A DNA stretch of 64,000 nucleotides from Asparagopsis taxiformis (GCA_030407315.1 JALQPE010001807.1:1-64000), one strand, 5' to 3'; shown: positions 33,401-43,395, counted from the first letter of the stretch. A program made the numbers and translations. Notes: generated from the letters alone by a model not told the origin.

Positions 33401-35254
33401 GACTGCATTCGGCTGCAGCCTGATCTGCATCGGCTCGATGCTTACGGGTGGGTCAGATCCCAATCGCAGTCGGAATATATCAGCATGATGTGTTAGTATA
33501 TGCTGCATACGTGGCCCCAAATTTACGGGCAATCCCGCTTCTATAGCCTCGTCATACATCCGCTTTAAATGTACATTAACACCATTAGGGTTATGCAGTC
33601 CAACATCCATTGCCTTATCAATGTCAAGGTCGTGGCAAGTTGCAGCATACTGATCTGCTGACGCATATGCATCAATTCGCTCTATGATAGAACCTTTCTT
33701 CTCCGTATGTTCGTCCAAGTATATCGCAGTCCCACTCGACTCTGCCGTCACAAGCTGTGACAAAGATCCAGCAGGCTCGATTTCATTTTCTTGCAAGCCA
33801 CTTTCTGGCTCAAAAGAGATACCCGTCATATCTACGTCATTGTATTTCGCACGTACACGCAAGAGGTGTTGATCTAGATCAAATCCAAGTGTCTGCAATA
33901 CTGGTCGCGATAACAGCACCTCATCCATAGGCTCCTTGAACACTAAGTATTCAACATTGCGCAACCTGAATGGGCCTTCCAAGGTTGATAGAGTCGTTGA
34001 AATTCTCGCTTTAGAATGTGCCGTGATAGTCATTGCATCATCATAACCGTCAACAGCCAATCGCATCACAATTGGATCATTGAGTGGCAACATAGACACA
34101 TATATGTTTTCCTTTGCCAACATCTTCAAATGTTCCTCTGAGAGTGCAGCATGATCTGCTCCGTAGTCCCCGGAAACGACAACTTCAACTTTGTCAGCCA
34201 ATACGACATTGATTCGACCCTTCTTATGAGCCTTTTTATCGCTTTTCATATGGTCACCTGACTGGGTATCATTTTCCATGCGCACGCGCTTAATTGATGC
34301 CCCTGAGCTCTTCCGCCTAAAGTCCTCCAAAAGCTTACGCTTCTGTTCGGCAGTAGATTTTGTACACCACTTTATATAGTGTCTCTCTCCTGGACACGTT
34401 ATGGTATTGAGGCAGAATGGAGCCGATGATGCTGGTCTGGCCAGGTTTGGATCACTTACAACATCTTTTTCCGCTGTGCGTCTGGTCTCAATTTGTCTGT
34501 CTTTGGTAACAGACTGTCTCTTCCACGGCTTCCCTTTAACTTTGAAGCCGCTTCGTGAAGATGATGATGATGATCCCTGTTTGGTTGTCATACCGGACGT
34601 TTCATTATTCCCATTGTCCGATACCTTGTGAAACTCTTCACATACAATAGCCTTCTCGACTACATAATCGAAGAACCCTTTCCAGTCCTTCCTCAAATCA
34701 GTCTTATGCAGTTCCAGGTCATTCTCGACCTTATTCTTGAGTGCTGCTGGCCGCAAAACCTTGCATATATGCTGTACGGCTAGCTTTGGATTACTTTCAA
34801 TTATTTCTTGTAGTTTATGTTCCTCCAGGAATGATATATAGTCCGTGAACAGAGCTATGATCCTCAGCTTCGGATCGGTTTCAGCCATGTCTGTTCGAAC
34901 TTTCTTTTTAAGCATCGACTGCAGCTCCTCTGCAGTGACATTTTCCAGCGCATCTTCCAATTGCAATTCCAACCACTTCTTTAGAGCAACATCTGACAGC
35001 TCTGACACTTGCTGTACTCCTTCAAATGTTCCTAATTGCACTAGTGCCTTCAACAGTTTGAAATCAACTGAGTTAGTAAGTGATATCGGTTTGAATGTGC
35101 TTCCTTGCTCTTCAGCATCCTTTGCCCTGAGCAAATATTGTTCTCGCTGTGCGAGAAAAGTTTGGATCGACTTGCTTCCCAGCCTCCGTAGTTCTGGGTG
35201 CTTGAGTGGTGCGAACAGTGTCGTACTGCTCTGTGCTTCACCTTCTGATCCCAT
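30383..35254 (-). CDS. Gag-Pol polyprotein of element 2
   Basis: 1623 residues from ATG 35254, related to element 1 but clearly diverged. Gag has a C-X5-C-X4-H-X4-C finger (CLNTITCPGERHYIKWC). Protease: DYGADHAAL near residue 361. Reverse transcriptase has WLDD near 773 (LLLWLDDILIH), RNase H FTDASDKHW near 938. Integrase catalytic residues: D near 1228 (HFDFLYM), D near 1285 (SDRGSHF), E near 1321 (NGTVERV). The chromodomain lies at about 1520-1580 (WKGFSHEEPTWEPIYN). The last 17 residues are encoded by the 3' LTR, so the LTR sequence is under coding constraint. The frame is fully open. Confidence 0.95.
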   Translation of the reverse strand: MGSEGEAQSSTTLFAPLKHPELRRLGSKSIQTFLAQREQYLLRAKDAEEQGSTFKPISLTNSVDFKLLKALVQLGTFEGVQQVSELSDVALKKWLELQLEDALENVTAEELQSMLKKKVRTDMAETDPKLRIIALFTDYISFLEEHKLQEIIESNPKLAVQHICKVLRPAALKNKVENDLELHKTDLRKDWKGFFDYVVEKAIVCEEFHKVSDNGNNETSGMTTKQGSSSSSSRSGFKVKGKPWKRQSVTKDRQIETRRTAEKDVVSDPNLARPASSAPFCLNTITCPGERHYIKWCTKSTAEQKRKLLEDFRRKSSGASIKRVRMENDTQSGDHMKSDKKAHKKGRINVVLADKVEVVVSGDYGADHAALSEEHLKMLAKENIYVSMLPLNDPIVMRLAVDGYDDAMTITAHSKARISTTLSTLEGPFRLRNVEYLVFKEPMDEVLLSRPVLQTLGFDLDQHLLRVRAKYNDVDMTGISFEPESGLQENEIEPAGSLSQLVTAESSGTAIYLDEHTEKKGSIIERIDAYASADQYAATCHDLDIDKAMDVGLHNPNGVNVHLKRMYDEAIEAGLPVNLGPRMQHILTHHADIFRLRLGSDPPVSIEPMQIRLQPNAVPVRVRLRRYTQQQHDFLTKKVSQLEQLGLVRKNNQSAWACAPLLVPKKGPEMFRFTTDLRPVNKVTIPYAWPMPNVESVLARLADRRCFATIDLCQGYWQLPLAEDAQECQSFITPDGVYTPTRVMHGQRNAVAYFQSSVQHICEPIMENLLLWLDDILIHATTASVLLDVMERFFALCKQFNLKLHAAKCHLFMTKVRWCGRIISINGVKMDPSRMEALLRMPYPKTCDQLQQFICAAGWMRTGIPQFTTVIEPLAVLMEEIYKIAGTRKKRRLTKYALDANGWNHTHREAFENVKQALAKSVVLAHPSASKLICLFTDASDKHWSGILTQVPPNDIDLPFAEQKHQPLAFLSGSFHGASSRWSTPEKEAAAIIYSVQRLDYLLLRPEGFHIFTDHSNLIFMFNPETAATRLNRASFSKVQRWGMILAQYQYTIIHISGEQNCWADVLSRWGATELRNKDAEQEHMRVASLCRAPLSPEYDPDFTWPNKEDFLASQAAVDDAEKLTNVLSIQDGLLKTNSGAIFIPSNDTHMQLRVCVVGHCGKAGHRGFDSTYEAIKSCFYWPSLRADVRHFCKSCLHCLATSGSQRIERPRGHAIHATKVNEVIHFDFLYMGASDTKDQYVMIIKDDLSNYTWLQASREADAFSASIALLKWFAALGTPRIWVSDRGSHFKTKLVDYINRAMHCQHHFTTPNTPHANGTVERVYREVLRCCRALLSEFRLKEIEWPHVLHIVQSVLNNSVVASLGNRAPITVFTGREPDSPLKFLLPPAVAKPRAIAEVKLLQSIKIEGLHKSLEAIHRDVTERKTKQRCADVKRHNAKTFVHETNFDVGDFVLVAKRLNKDGHKLQMQWLGPQRVLREESEWVYECEDLINGKVSLVHANRLKFYADSQLNVTQELLDTIDHNDRHYNTVSRLLDLRYNRAKKCYEVQVSWKGFSHEEPTWEPIYNMEEDIPDMLRKFLESYPDKGKVQRALSSLAGVARTEREECRPAKPGPTELANGIE
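30434..30445 (-). other. Polypurine tract of element 2
   Basis: GAAAGAGAGGAG on the minus strand ends exactly where the 3' LTR begins. It lies within the coding sequence. Confidence 0.75.
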
Positions 35255-35306
35255 TGTATTACCAGACTGGATGGAAATACCGGATGTTCACTTGCTAGTG
35301 ATCACT

Positions 35307-35703
35307 ATAGCTGGAACAGCCTTAGCCGTGTTCCTTTAATCCGTCTGTTAGGGCTCCTGAGCCCGCTTAGCTTCTATTCCCCTACTACCATCGCTACCTT
35401 GGTGTATTTATACCCCGAACATCTTCTACTACTGCCGCGAGGTGCTTGTGATGACAAGCAGTGTGCTGTACTGATTCCGGGATCGTTTCAGCTGCTGTAA
35501 TAGTCATTCAGCATAGACGCATGCTGAATGGTACCGAACTTCAGTGTATATTGAATAGGCCGTTATTCTCCCGTTAATTAACGACATTGAATAATGTTAT
35601 TAATTGGAGATCCATATATCAGTAATCCGGCACTGAAAACAACTTACCCCAATCATTCAATGCCATTTGCCAATTCTGTTGGACCAGGTTTCGCCGGTCT
35701 ACA
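35307..35703 (-). repeat. 5' LTR of element 2
   Basis: Pairs with 30037-30433. The interior after it on the minus strand begins with the palindrome-like AGTGATCACT; I recognise no tRNA-complementary primer site. Confidence 0.95.
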
Positions 35704-37792
35704 GCCCTGCAGCTGTGCCGTCATCTATTCGCTTTTGAGCACCTACAACTGCTGCTACGGTTAGCTCGATGATTTTCATCCGCCTCTTTTTCTGTTTCTT
35801 TCCCCTCCGTTCGTGGCACCATTCTTATTTTCAATTCCAGATATCTTCGTCAACAGTTTTAGGGCCTTCGCCACATCCTGCATAGACCCACCCTCTTTCG
35901 CCTGTCGATTCAAATATCCTTCTTCTTGAAATGCATTCCTTCCTGTCTCGCCCACAGACTTCAGCACCCTCTCCATATCTCCGCGTTCAGCCAGGCTAAG
36001 ACGGTAGAATACGGGGATGATTATCACACCACGTTCCCCATACTCTGCAAACCGTCGCAGGAAGCATAACAACTCCCGCATGGTCCATTTTCGTGCAGGG
36101 AATTCAGGTGACAATATTACAACAGCAATCGAAGCAGACTCCATCTCCTCATCCATCTTCTTCGATGCATTCTGTCCAGGTTTCAATTCCTCTCTGTCGA
36201 AGAACACTTCGAAACCCAGCTCTATCAGCTTGTTGTACACCACTTGCGCAATGGTGTCCTTGTCCGGGCCGGCGTGACTAATGAACACTTTGCCCTTCTT
36301 TTGCTTGCTGCTGCTGTTGTTGCGATTGGAAGATTGTCGTTGTGTGCCAGTACTTGTGGTTTTCGAGAGAGCGGGTAGTTGTTGTTCATCCCATTCTTCT
36401 AGCTTGGTGTCCTCTGCCACCAGTTGTACATACTGCAGTCCTTCATAACCCTTTGAAGCCCAGAAGCGATGTGTTGTAGGGGAGTAACCCACCTCCCAGG
36501 GTGTATGATCCAGCGTGGCAAAAGTGATGGTGCTGTTATTGTGCTCCATCTGAATGGCTCCTGAATAGAAGATATCAATTTCCTGTAGATTGCAGAACAG
36601 GCGCAAACGACTGTTTCTGATGGCATTTGCCGATTCCTGTTCATTTTCCACCCCAATTTGATCTCGCATGGTGGATGGTTTGACATTCCATGAAATCGAT
36701 TTCTTCACTCTTTCTTCATCAAATTTAGGTTGGGCGAAAGCCTCAGCACTGAGAACAGTCCCTTCTGCATTGAAATGTAAACGGTGCACTCTTGGTTCCA
36801 GGAGCAAAGCTTCGGGATATTCGAGCGTTCCCGCCCAGTCCTCCACATCCGAAAATGTGTACACCGTCTCTCCTCTTGAAATATCAACAATGAATACAGT
36901 CAACTTGGGGTGCCCACAATACGCAACCAGTCCTCCACCACTACACACTGCAACTCTTTCAACGTAGCGATCCGGTTTGAACTTGTTGATCACATCCCCT
37001 TTCCCTTCATCGACATCTTCAACTCTTCTCACCTCAATCTCTCTCGATCCCTTGTTGAACACAGCCATGAGTGAGTCATCACACGATATCCCAAACGCTT
37101 CGATGTCACTGACGAACGAATCTTCGGCGCCACGCGAGTTGGCATCTCCCACACGCGTCGTGTCCCACACAAACACGTTTCCATCGTTGCAGTCGCTCAC
37201 AAATAATTCTGATTCATCTTTGTTCAGTACAATAGAGAACGGAACTCTCATTCGAGAGTCGTCGAATCGGTGTATGATAGAAACGGCACTCGAGACACTT
37301 CACGTCCCACACAATAATGTCCGTCATCCCTGCAGAGTACAACAAATTTGCATCTCTGCTGAACACAATGGAAATAACTACATATTTGTGCCCAATCAGC
37401 GGTTCACTAACTTTTCTCCGATCCTGTACACTCCACAATCGTACACTCCCGTCGCGGGATGCTGACGCGATGAAACTTTCGTCGGCACTCATCGCAACAC
37501 AGTAAACCTTGTCTGTGTATACTGTGAGCGCCTCTTCATTCGGTGTCCACGTGTCCACGTCCCAAACTCGAAGTGTATGATCAAATGATCCAGACACCAA
37601 CACATTCTCACTGCTCCCAACAGCCAGCGACCATATCTTATCACTGTGCGCGCGAACACACTTCAACACGCGTCCACTTGTCGCGTCGACGAATCGCACG
37701 TTGCCACTCGACGACCCAACAGCCAGCACTCCACGTGTCGGCAGCAGAACGGCACCGCACAGTTCTTCATACTTCTCCAGCTTGACCTTGAA
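35704..37792 (-). pseudogene. Receptor copy 2, C-terminal part (WD40 and TIR)
   Basis: Close relative of 17340-19961 on the opposite strand. From 37792 it encodes LFKVKLEKYEEL, WD40 repeats (SFDHTLRVWDVD, DGSVRLWSVQD), a frame change near 37290, then 37251-35776 with the linker and a complete TIR domain nearly identical to that of copy 1 (FISHAGPDKDT, FDREEL, WTMRELL). A second frame change near 35800 spoils the C-terminal helix, and element 2 cuts off the last few codons, which continue at 30036-30022 (CTAGCA). The TIR after WD40 confirms the domain order of the family. Non-functional as a whole. Confidence 0.88.
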
Positions 37793-38387
37793 TAGAGGGT
37801 TTTGGAAAATTCCCATATGGGAAGTTTATGGGAATTTTGTGGCTAAGCGATTCAGCAGACTCCACAGTATCTAAAATTAGTAACCAGGGAACAGAAATGT
37901 GCTTACAAAATGTTTTCACCGTCGACAGTAAAGTATCGCCGGCGGAGACAGGTTTTAGTGAAACATCTGTGGGTAGTCACAATTTCTTTTGAATGTAACG
38001 CGATGGCATCAAGTGTGACGCCGATCAACCAAAGACAGTTGTCTGTAGTAGGCAACAGCGTACTCCGCTCGCCGCAATTTTTGAAGATCATCTTGTCCGC
38101 CACCAATTTATGTGCAGATGCACGCATGCAGTGTTGAGCATGCTTTACGGACACCTGTCTGGTGCGAATGGTCGTCACGCAAACCGTGTTCCGTGACTGG
38201 GAAATATCCTTCATCTTTACTTTCACATTTTTGTGCTGGTTTACTTCACTTTTCAAATCGCGTTGAAACTGCTTACAGAACTACTCTATCTCCCCATAAA
38301 CTCAGCATGGTTCAGCGAGTCTATTTTCGGGCTTGCGCCCCCTTTTTTCCCACAAACTTCCCACTGGTGGGTTTCCAAAACCCTCTA
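37793..38387. mobile_element. 595-bp MITE-like transposon
   Basis: Terminal inverted repeats start TAGAGGGTTTTGGAAA, perfect for 16 bases, and continue with interruptions (GGGAAGTTT(A/G)TGGG) to about 45 bases. It interrupts receptor copy 2 between ...CATCGATCAT and TTCAAGGTC. If the outer TA is the target duplication, it resembles Tc1/mariner-type MITEs. The inner minus frame (37903-38256) is not a recognisable transposase. Confidence 0.85.
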
Positions 38388-38397
38388 ATGATCGATG

Positions 38398-38627
38398 TGT
38401 GGAAATGACTTTTACAAGAAAAATTCTACAGGTAATTTCTACCAGAATTTTAATTTAGGGTTAGATGGACGTCTGGAAGTTTCCAGCCGTCCAACCGTAG
38501 GAAGCTAAATACAGCTCCCAGCGGTCGGAATAACCTAAGGGAGATAAGCTAGACTTAGTAAAATCAATCTGTTCTACGTTTCTACATTTTACACCGTTTT
38601 ACTCCTCTTGCGTTGCCACGTACAACA
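38398..38627 (+). repeat. 5' LTR of element 3
   Basis: Contains a 28-nt hairpin at 38466-38493 (TGGACG, CTGGAA, loop, TTCCAG, CGTCCA) built on the GGACGT motif that recurs in the window's other repeats. Its last base is the A of the gag ATG. Confidence 0.95.
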
Positions 38628-40075
38628 TGGTACTCTCGTGGAGGGCCGACGACCCGAACCAGCAGGCGGGTCCATCCACAGCTAAGATGGACGGCTCTCT
38701 CTCTTCCGACGTCAAGAAGTTCTTCTTCTTCGAGAACGTCGCTATGCGCGGCAAGTCCGACGAGGAGAAAGCGCTCGAACTCCTCGCACACCTCGAGGGC
38801 GAGGCATTCGACTTCTACTACGAAACATTCGCCAAGGATGGAGCGCTGACGGAAGAGGCTATGAACTACGCCCTCGTCAAGAAGGCCTTCATCGATCGTT
38901 TCGGAGTCAAGACCGAGCCGAGTGACGATATCCGCAGTGCCATCAATGCGGTACTGGATCCCGAGGATCTTGTCGGATCGCTCAAAACTATGGATCGTCT
39001 GTTCGAAAAGGCATCTTTCAATGATGAAGCTAAGTTTGGCCTTCTGAGGAATTCACTCTCCCGCTTCCCGGAACTGGCCCAGTTCGCGATCTATCGCGGT
39101 GCCACGCACTACACTGGCCTCAAGAAAGTGGTGCGTGACTTCGACCAGGGTCGCAAAGATTTCCTCTCTTCCGTCCCGTATCACGATACAGGGAAACAGC
39201 ACCCGCTCGATTCCACCTTTGGATCTAAGCGGGTCCTGAACCGTCCCGACGCACGAACGTCACAGGTGGAGAACAAGGTGGACAAGCTAGCGGAGCAACT
39301 CGCTGAGCTCTCCTTCATCGTCCGCAAGCAGACAGGAGCATCCTCATCGGATAGGCGCGAAACTCCTCGCCCTTGTTCCTTCTGTCAGAAGCCTGGGCAC
39401 GGGGCTAACTCCTGCCCTGAAAATCCACACCGAGACACTCGTTGCTCCAAATGTGGTCGTCTGGGTCATTCTGTCGCGACTTGCTATAGTCGCCAGAAGG
39501 GCATAGAGAAGCAGAGGAGCCCCTCTACCGGTAGGGACGACACCTCCCGCGCGAATCAGGTTACCGTAGTAACCGCGACTCCCGATGTCGTTGGTACTAC
39601 TAAACGTACCATGACGGGAGAAGCGGTTCCGAAGCAACGTCGAGCTGAGGGGATCAATACGGACAACCTCATTCATCCAGCTCCGGGTCGTATTCTACCT
39701 CCCTTGCAACTGGAACCTCTTCCCATCCGAGGGAAGAAAAACCGCAAGGCGAAGAAAAAGAACACTTCCAAGAAAGTTCTTCAAGATCACGTCGGAAAGT
39801 ACGACGTTGTTGGAGAGCTCGCTAATGCGTCTACAGGCCTCACGTTCGGCCAACTCCTCCGTGGAGACGCTGCCGAATCCGCCAACGAGATGCGACGTCT
39901 CTTCTCGCCTCTTAAGAATCGCCGACCGAGTAAGGCTGCGCCAGCCTTAAACGTTCAGAACAAACGAGTTCTGATGGTCGCTCCAGTTCGTATCTATGGG
40001 CGAGAGATTCGCGCGCTCCTGGATACTGGAGCTATACCCAATATCATCTCTGCAGTCCTCGCCCGTCAGTTATGA
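38627..40075 (+). CDS. gag: Gag and N-terminal part of protease, element 3
   Basis: 482 residues. ATG 38627 is formed by the last LTR base and the first two bases of the primer site. Capsid-like residues 20-200 are followed by two classical zinc knuckles near 250 (CSFCQKPGHGANSC) and 273 (CSKCGRLGHSVATC), which bind genomic RNA, then a Lys-rich region. Near 466 the protease active site begins (LLDTGAIPNII). The frame ends at TGA 40073-40075 inside the protease domain, and the same frame continues as pol. This is either stop-codon readthrough (UGA followed by C) or a nonsense mutation (CGA to TGA would do it). Confidence 0.92.
   Translation: MVLSWRADDPNQQAGPSTAKMDGSLSSDVKKFFFFENVAMRGKSDEEKALELLAHLEGEAFDFYYETFAKDGALTEEAMNYALVKKAFIDRFGVKTEPSDDIRSAINAVLDPEDLVGSLKTMDRLFEKASFNDEAKFGLLRNSLSRFPELAQFAIYRGATHYTGLKKVVRDFDQGRKDFLSSVPYHDTGKQHPLDSTFGSKRVLNRPDARTSQVENKVDKLAEQLAELSFIVRKQTGASSSDRRETPRPCSFCQKPGHGANSCPENPHRDTRCSKCGRLGHSVATCYSRQKGIEKQRSPSTGRDDTSRANQVTVVTATPDVVGTTKRTMTGEAVPKQRRAEGINTDNLIHPAPGRILPPLQLEPLPIRGKKNRKAKKKNTSKKVLQDHVGKYDVVGELANASTGLTFGQLLRGDAAESANEMRRLFSPLKNRRPSKAAPALNVQNKRVLMVAPVRIYGREIRALLDTGAIPNIISAVLARQL
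38628..38641 (+). other. Primer-binding site of element 3
   Basis: TGGTACTCTCGTGG directly follows the LTR. TGG complements the CCA end of a tRNA, so this is a conventional tRNA primer site. The tRNA cannot be named from here. Confidence 0.7.
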
Positions 40076-43000
40076 CTCTTGCCGAAGCGTACCAAGCAGA
40101 GGATTACGGTCGCAGATGGGTCGAGCGCCAACTGCATTGGTCGTGTCAAAGATGTGCCCTTAACCTTTGGAAACCTCACAGCTTCCATGGATTTCCTCAC
40201 CATCGAAAAGGCACCTATCGGCCTCATCATCGGCTTACCGGCCATGGAGGATCTACAGGCTAAACTGGACATTGGGAGTCGAGTCGTCGAGATACAACTC
40301 GGCGAAGAATCGGCGCGGATTGGGCTAGAACCCGATAACGGCCTCCACTTCCTTCCTCAGGGAGGTAGTGAAAGCGAAGACTTCACGTCTCTCTGCACCG
40401 ATGAAGGAGCATCGACGACTTCTTCAGGGGACGAAGACGACGGTGCGCTAATTGTCGCCCACGTTGACTTCTCCAAGCCGCAAATAGCGGTCGAAGAGGA
40501 GAGCGACCTCTCTGAGACCGAAGAGCATGACAAGCTCATCGAAGAAAAACTCGTGCATCTATCACCCTCGGATAAAAGAGTTATATCGGAGTCGTTGAAG
40601 GACTACGGGATCGTAGCTTGGTCCTTTCAAGATCTCAGGAAAGCCGACGTCCCTGTTAAACACTCTTTTGAGCTGGAAGACGACACCCCTGTCTACCACC
40701 AACCTCGTCGGTTGTCGCCGAAACACAACGAGGTAGTACGATCCGAAATCGATCGCATGCTAGATGCGGGAATTATCACTCCGGCCTCATCGGCATGGTC
40801 CTTCCCAGTAGTCATCGCTACGAAGAAGGACGGGAAACCACGTTTCTGCCTTGACTATCGTATCCTGAATCGTAAGATCAAACCAGATCGTTGGCCAATA
40901 CCCAGGATCGAAGAAATTTTCGATGAACTTGGAGGGAATTCCCTCTTCACCACTCTCGATCTCTTCTCTGGGTATTGGCAGATTCGAATGGATACCGCTT
41001 GCAAGGAGATGACGACTTTCGTCACCCGTTACGGTACCTATAAGTTCGAAGTTATGCCTTTTGCATTAATGAATGCCCCGTCCACCTTCCAGAGGATGAT
41101 GGATGAGATGATCAAGGATCTACCATTCGTCCGAGCGTATCTCGACGATGTTGTGGTATTCTCTAAAAACATGGAAGAACACGTCTCCCACCTTCGTATC
41201 CTCTTCGAGACCCTAAGTCAGAAGGGTTTGAAGCTGAAGATCGTCAAATGCTTCTTCGCTCAACCTAACGTCGAGTTGCTTGGTCACATCGTTAGCCACG
41301 ATGGGGTGTCAGTAGACCCCGCCAAGATTTCTGCCATTAGAGACGTAGCTCCGCCGCAAACCGCTTACGAGCTCCGCAGCTTCCTCGGTTTGGCGGGCTA
41401 CTATCGCCGATTCATTAAGGGGTTTGCCGACATCTCGGCTTCTCTATTCCCGTATACTTCTTCTGGACGTTCCTTTGAATGGACAGAAGAGATGAATCAG
41501 GCCTTTGGCACGCTGAAGGACAAACTAACTTCAGCTCCCGTCCTTTCCTTCCCCGACTTCGATACTTCCTTCGTAGTCGAGACAGACGCCTCCTCTGTAT
41601 CCGTCGGAGCTGTCCTAGGGCAGAAGAAGGAAGACGGGCGTATTCATCCTATCCAATTCGCGAGTAGGACGATGAATTCGGCCGAGAGAAAATATTCGGC
41701 ATGCGAACGAGAAGCCCTAGCAGTTATCTTCGCACTGAAGAAGTTCCGACTCTACCTTCTGTTCACGCAGCCCTTCAAGCTGATGACGGATCACCAAGCG
41801 TTGCAATACGCATTCCAGAAGAAGGATATACACGGGCGACTTGCCCGTTGGCTCGACTTCCTCGCGGAATACGACTTCGTCATATCGTTCAGGCCGGGAA
41901 AACAGAACTCTGCTGCGGACTTTCTGTCCCATCTAGAACAAACCCAGACCGCTACGGGGTCAGGAGAAGATGAGGGCGACCTCGCACTGCTCGCCATTCC
42001 GGAAACCCTCCGTGTAGAGCCTGAACTAGTCGCCGTTTTCCAATACTTGCGAGGTACATCTGAACTCGAAGTAGAGGGACTCACTCGACAAAAAGTTCGT
42101 CAGAGTTCGAAGGACTTCTTAGTCTGGGAAGACCAACTCTTCCGCCGCACCGCGTTGGGGCCCAAGGTAGTTGCACCAATTCCGCTCCGATCCAAGATCC
42201 TGCAAATGTTCCACGACAACATCGGTCATTGGGACGCTGCCTCGACCCGCCAGTTTATCGTGGAACGTTACTGGTGGCCGCGTATGGGCAAGGACATTCA
42301 CGACTACGTTAAGAGTTGTGAGGGGTGTCAGAAGAACAAGCCGGTACCCCGCTATCGGACTACCTTGAGTCAACCGTTGACAGGCCTTTTCCACACGTTT
42401 TCCATAGACTTTGCGGGGCCGCTCCCGCGCACGGCCAAAGGTAACCGATTCCTTCTTATCGCCGTCGAACACCTTACCAGCTGGCCTATCGCCAGAGCTA
42501 CCGTAGCTAGTACCGCGGATGTCGTGCTCAATTTCGTGAAGGATGAGATCATCTACTCGTTTGGTCCCCCGACTACCATTGTCTCCGACAACGCGGGGTG
42601 TTTCACAGATGCGACACTCGCGAGTTTCATGAAGAGCAACGGGATCGATTGGAAGACCGTGCTTGAGTACTCCCCCATGTCTAATGGGCGAGCCGAGCGA
42701 ATGGTGGGGACCATCAAGAGGTCCTTAGCCAAAGTTAAAGGCAGGGACTCGGTCGAATGGGACATCCTACTCCCGCACGTGCTCTACGGCTATCGCCGTC
42801 GTTGCATGACAGGCGGCACCTCACCCTTCGAACTGATGTACGGAGTTGTACCGAGGGTAGTCGCCCACGACCCGTCACCACTTCTAGACCGTCCACTAGA
42901 CCCTCAATCCCGACTGTTTGAGATGTTAGCTCTCCAGTCGCAACGGGCGAGCAGAGTGGAAATGCATCTTCGCAATACCCAAGCTCGAGCCCATCTACCT

Positions 43001-43228
43001 GAACGACGGTTCAAGGTAGGCGACGAGGTCCTGGTGGCGAAGGGGAAGGCTTTCGGAACGACGAAGTTGTCGTTGTTCGAAACCAAGTGGTACGGACCGT
43101 TTAAGGTCATCCACTCTAGCCACCCTCGGTACCTACTCGCCTCCGACCAGGCAAAGGTATCACGCCGCCCCATTCATGCTCGACGTCTATTGCTCTTCCG
43201 TAGGCGTCCACTACATCTACTGCATTAA
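40076..43228 (+). CDS. pol: Pol polyprotein of element 3 (protease C-terminus, RT, RNase H, integrase)
   Basis: In frame with gag after the TGA and without its own early ATG (40079 is TTG), so it must be made by readthrough. It begins with the rest of the protease (ITVADGSS flap, LIIGLPAMEDL). Reverse transcriptase has YLDDVVVFS near residue 354 of this part. RNase H: ETDASS near 500. Integrase: H-H-C-C (HDNIGH...CEGCQ), D near 775 (SIDFAGP), D near 834 (VSDNAGC), E near 870 (GRAERM). A GPY/F-like module (KWYGPFKV) ends it. No chromodomain is present, unlike elements 1 and 2. All catalytic residues are intact. Confidence 0.93.
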   Translation, partial: LLPKRTKQRITVADGSSANCIGRVKDVPLTFGNLTASMDFLTIEKAPIGLIIGLPAMEDLQAKLDIGSRVVEIQLGEESARIGLEPDNGLHFLPQGGSESEDFTSLCTDEGASTTSSGDEDDGALIVAHVDFSKPQIAVEEESDLSETEEHDKLIEEKLVHLSPSDKRVISESLKDYGIVAWSFQDLRKADVPVKHSFELEDDTPVYHQPRRLSPKHNEVVRSEIDRMLDAGIITPASSAWSFPVVIATKKDGKPRFCLDYRILNRKIKPDRWPIPRIEEIFDELGGNSLFTTLDLFSGYWQIRMDTACKEMTTFVTRYGTYKFEVMPFALMNAPSTFQRMMDEMIKDLPFVRAYLDDVVVFSKNMEEHVSHLRILFETLSQKGLKLKIVKCFFAQPNVELLGHIVSHDGVSVDPAKISAIRDVAPPQTAYELRSFLGLAGYYRRFIKGFADISASLFPYTSSGRSFEWTEEMNQAFGTLKDKLTSAPVLSFPDFDTSFVVETDASSVSVGAVLGQKKEDGRIHPIQFASRTMNSAERKYSACEREALAVIFALKKFRLYLLFTQPFKLMTDHQALQYAFQKKDIHGRLARWLDFLAEYDFVISFRPGKQNSAADFLSHLEQTQTATGSGEDEGDLALLAIPETLRVEPELVAVFQYLRGTSELEVEGLTRQKVRQSSKDFLVWEDQLFRRTALGPKVVAPIPLRSKILQMFHDNIGHWDAASTRQFIVERYWWPRMGKDIHDYVKSCEGCQKNKPVPRYRTTLSQPLTGLFHTFSIDFAGPLPRTAKGNRFLLIAVEHLTSWPIARATVASTADVVLNFVKDEIIYSFGPPTTIVSDNAGCFTDATLASFMKSNGIDWKTVLEYSPMSNGRAERMVGTIKRSLAKVKGRDSVEWDILLPHVLYGYRRRCMTGGTSPFELMYGVVPRVVAHDPSPLLDRPLDPQSRLFEMLALQSQRASRVEMHLRNTQARAHLPERRFKVGDEVLVAKGKAFGTTKLSLFETKWYGPFKVIHSSHPRYLLASDQAKVSRRPIHARRLLLFRRRPLHLLH

Positions 43229-43395
43229 GTTTCCATTAGGGAAACCCTTCGCTTGCACACTCCCTTTTATGCATAACCCCTTTTTAATGATTCAACCCTT
43301 GTTCTACGCACACATTACAATTCTAGATCCTTCTATCCATTACAAGCTACTCTACTCAATACGATTCAATTCCCTCTCTGTCCAACTGTGAGATG

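Larger units (their letters stand above)
30037..35703 (-). mobile_element. Complete Ty3/gypsy chromodomain LTR retrotransposon (element 2)
   Basis: 397-bp LTRs flanked by the target duplication GCCCT (30032-30036 and 35704-35708; AGGGC on the minus strand). The duplication is confirmed by the uninterrupted receptor gene, which reads GCAGGGCCTAGCA at 19940-19952. One base differs between the LTRs (A/G near 30274 and 35544). It is inserted in the last codons of receptor copy 2, in the same orientation as that gene. Confidence 0.97.

Noticed and set aside
37903..38256. Transposase gene inside the MITE
   Set aside because: 117-residue frame without catalytic motifs, too short for a transposase.
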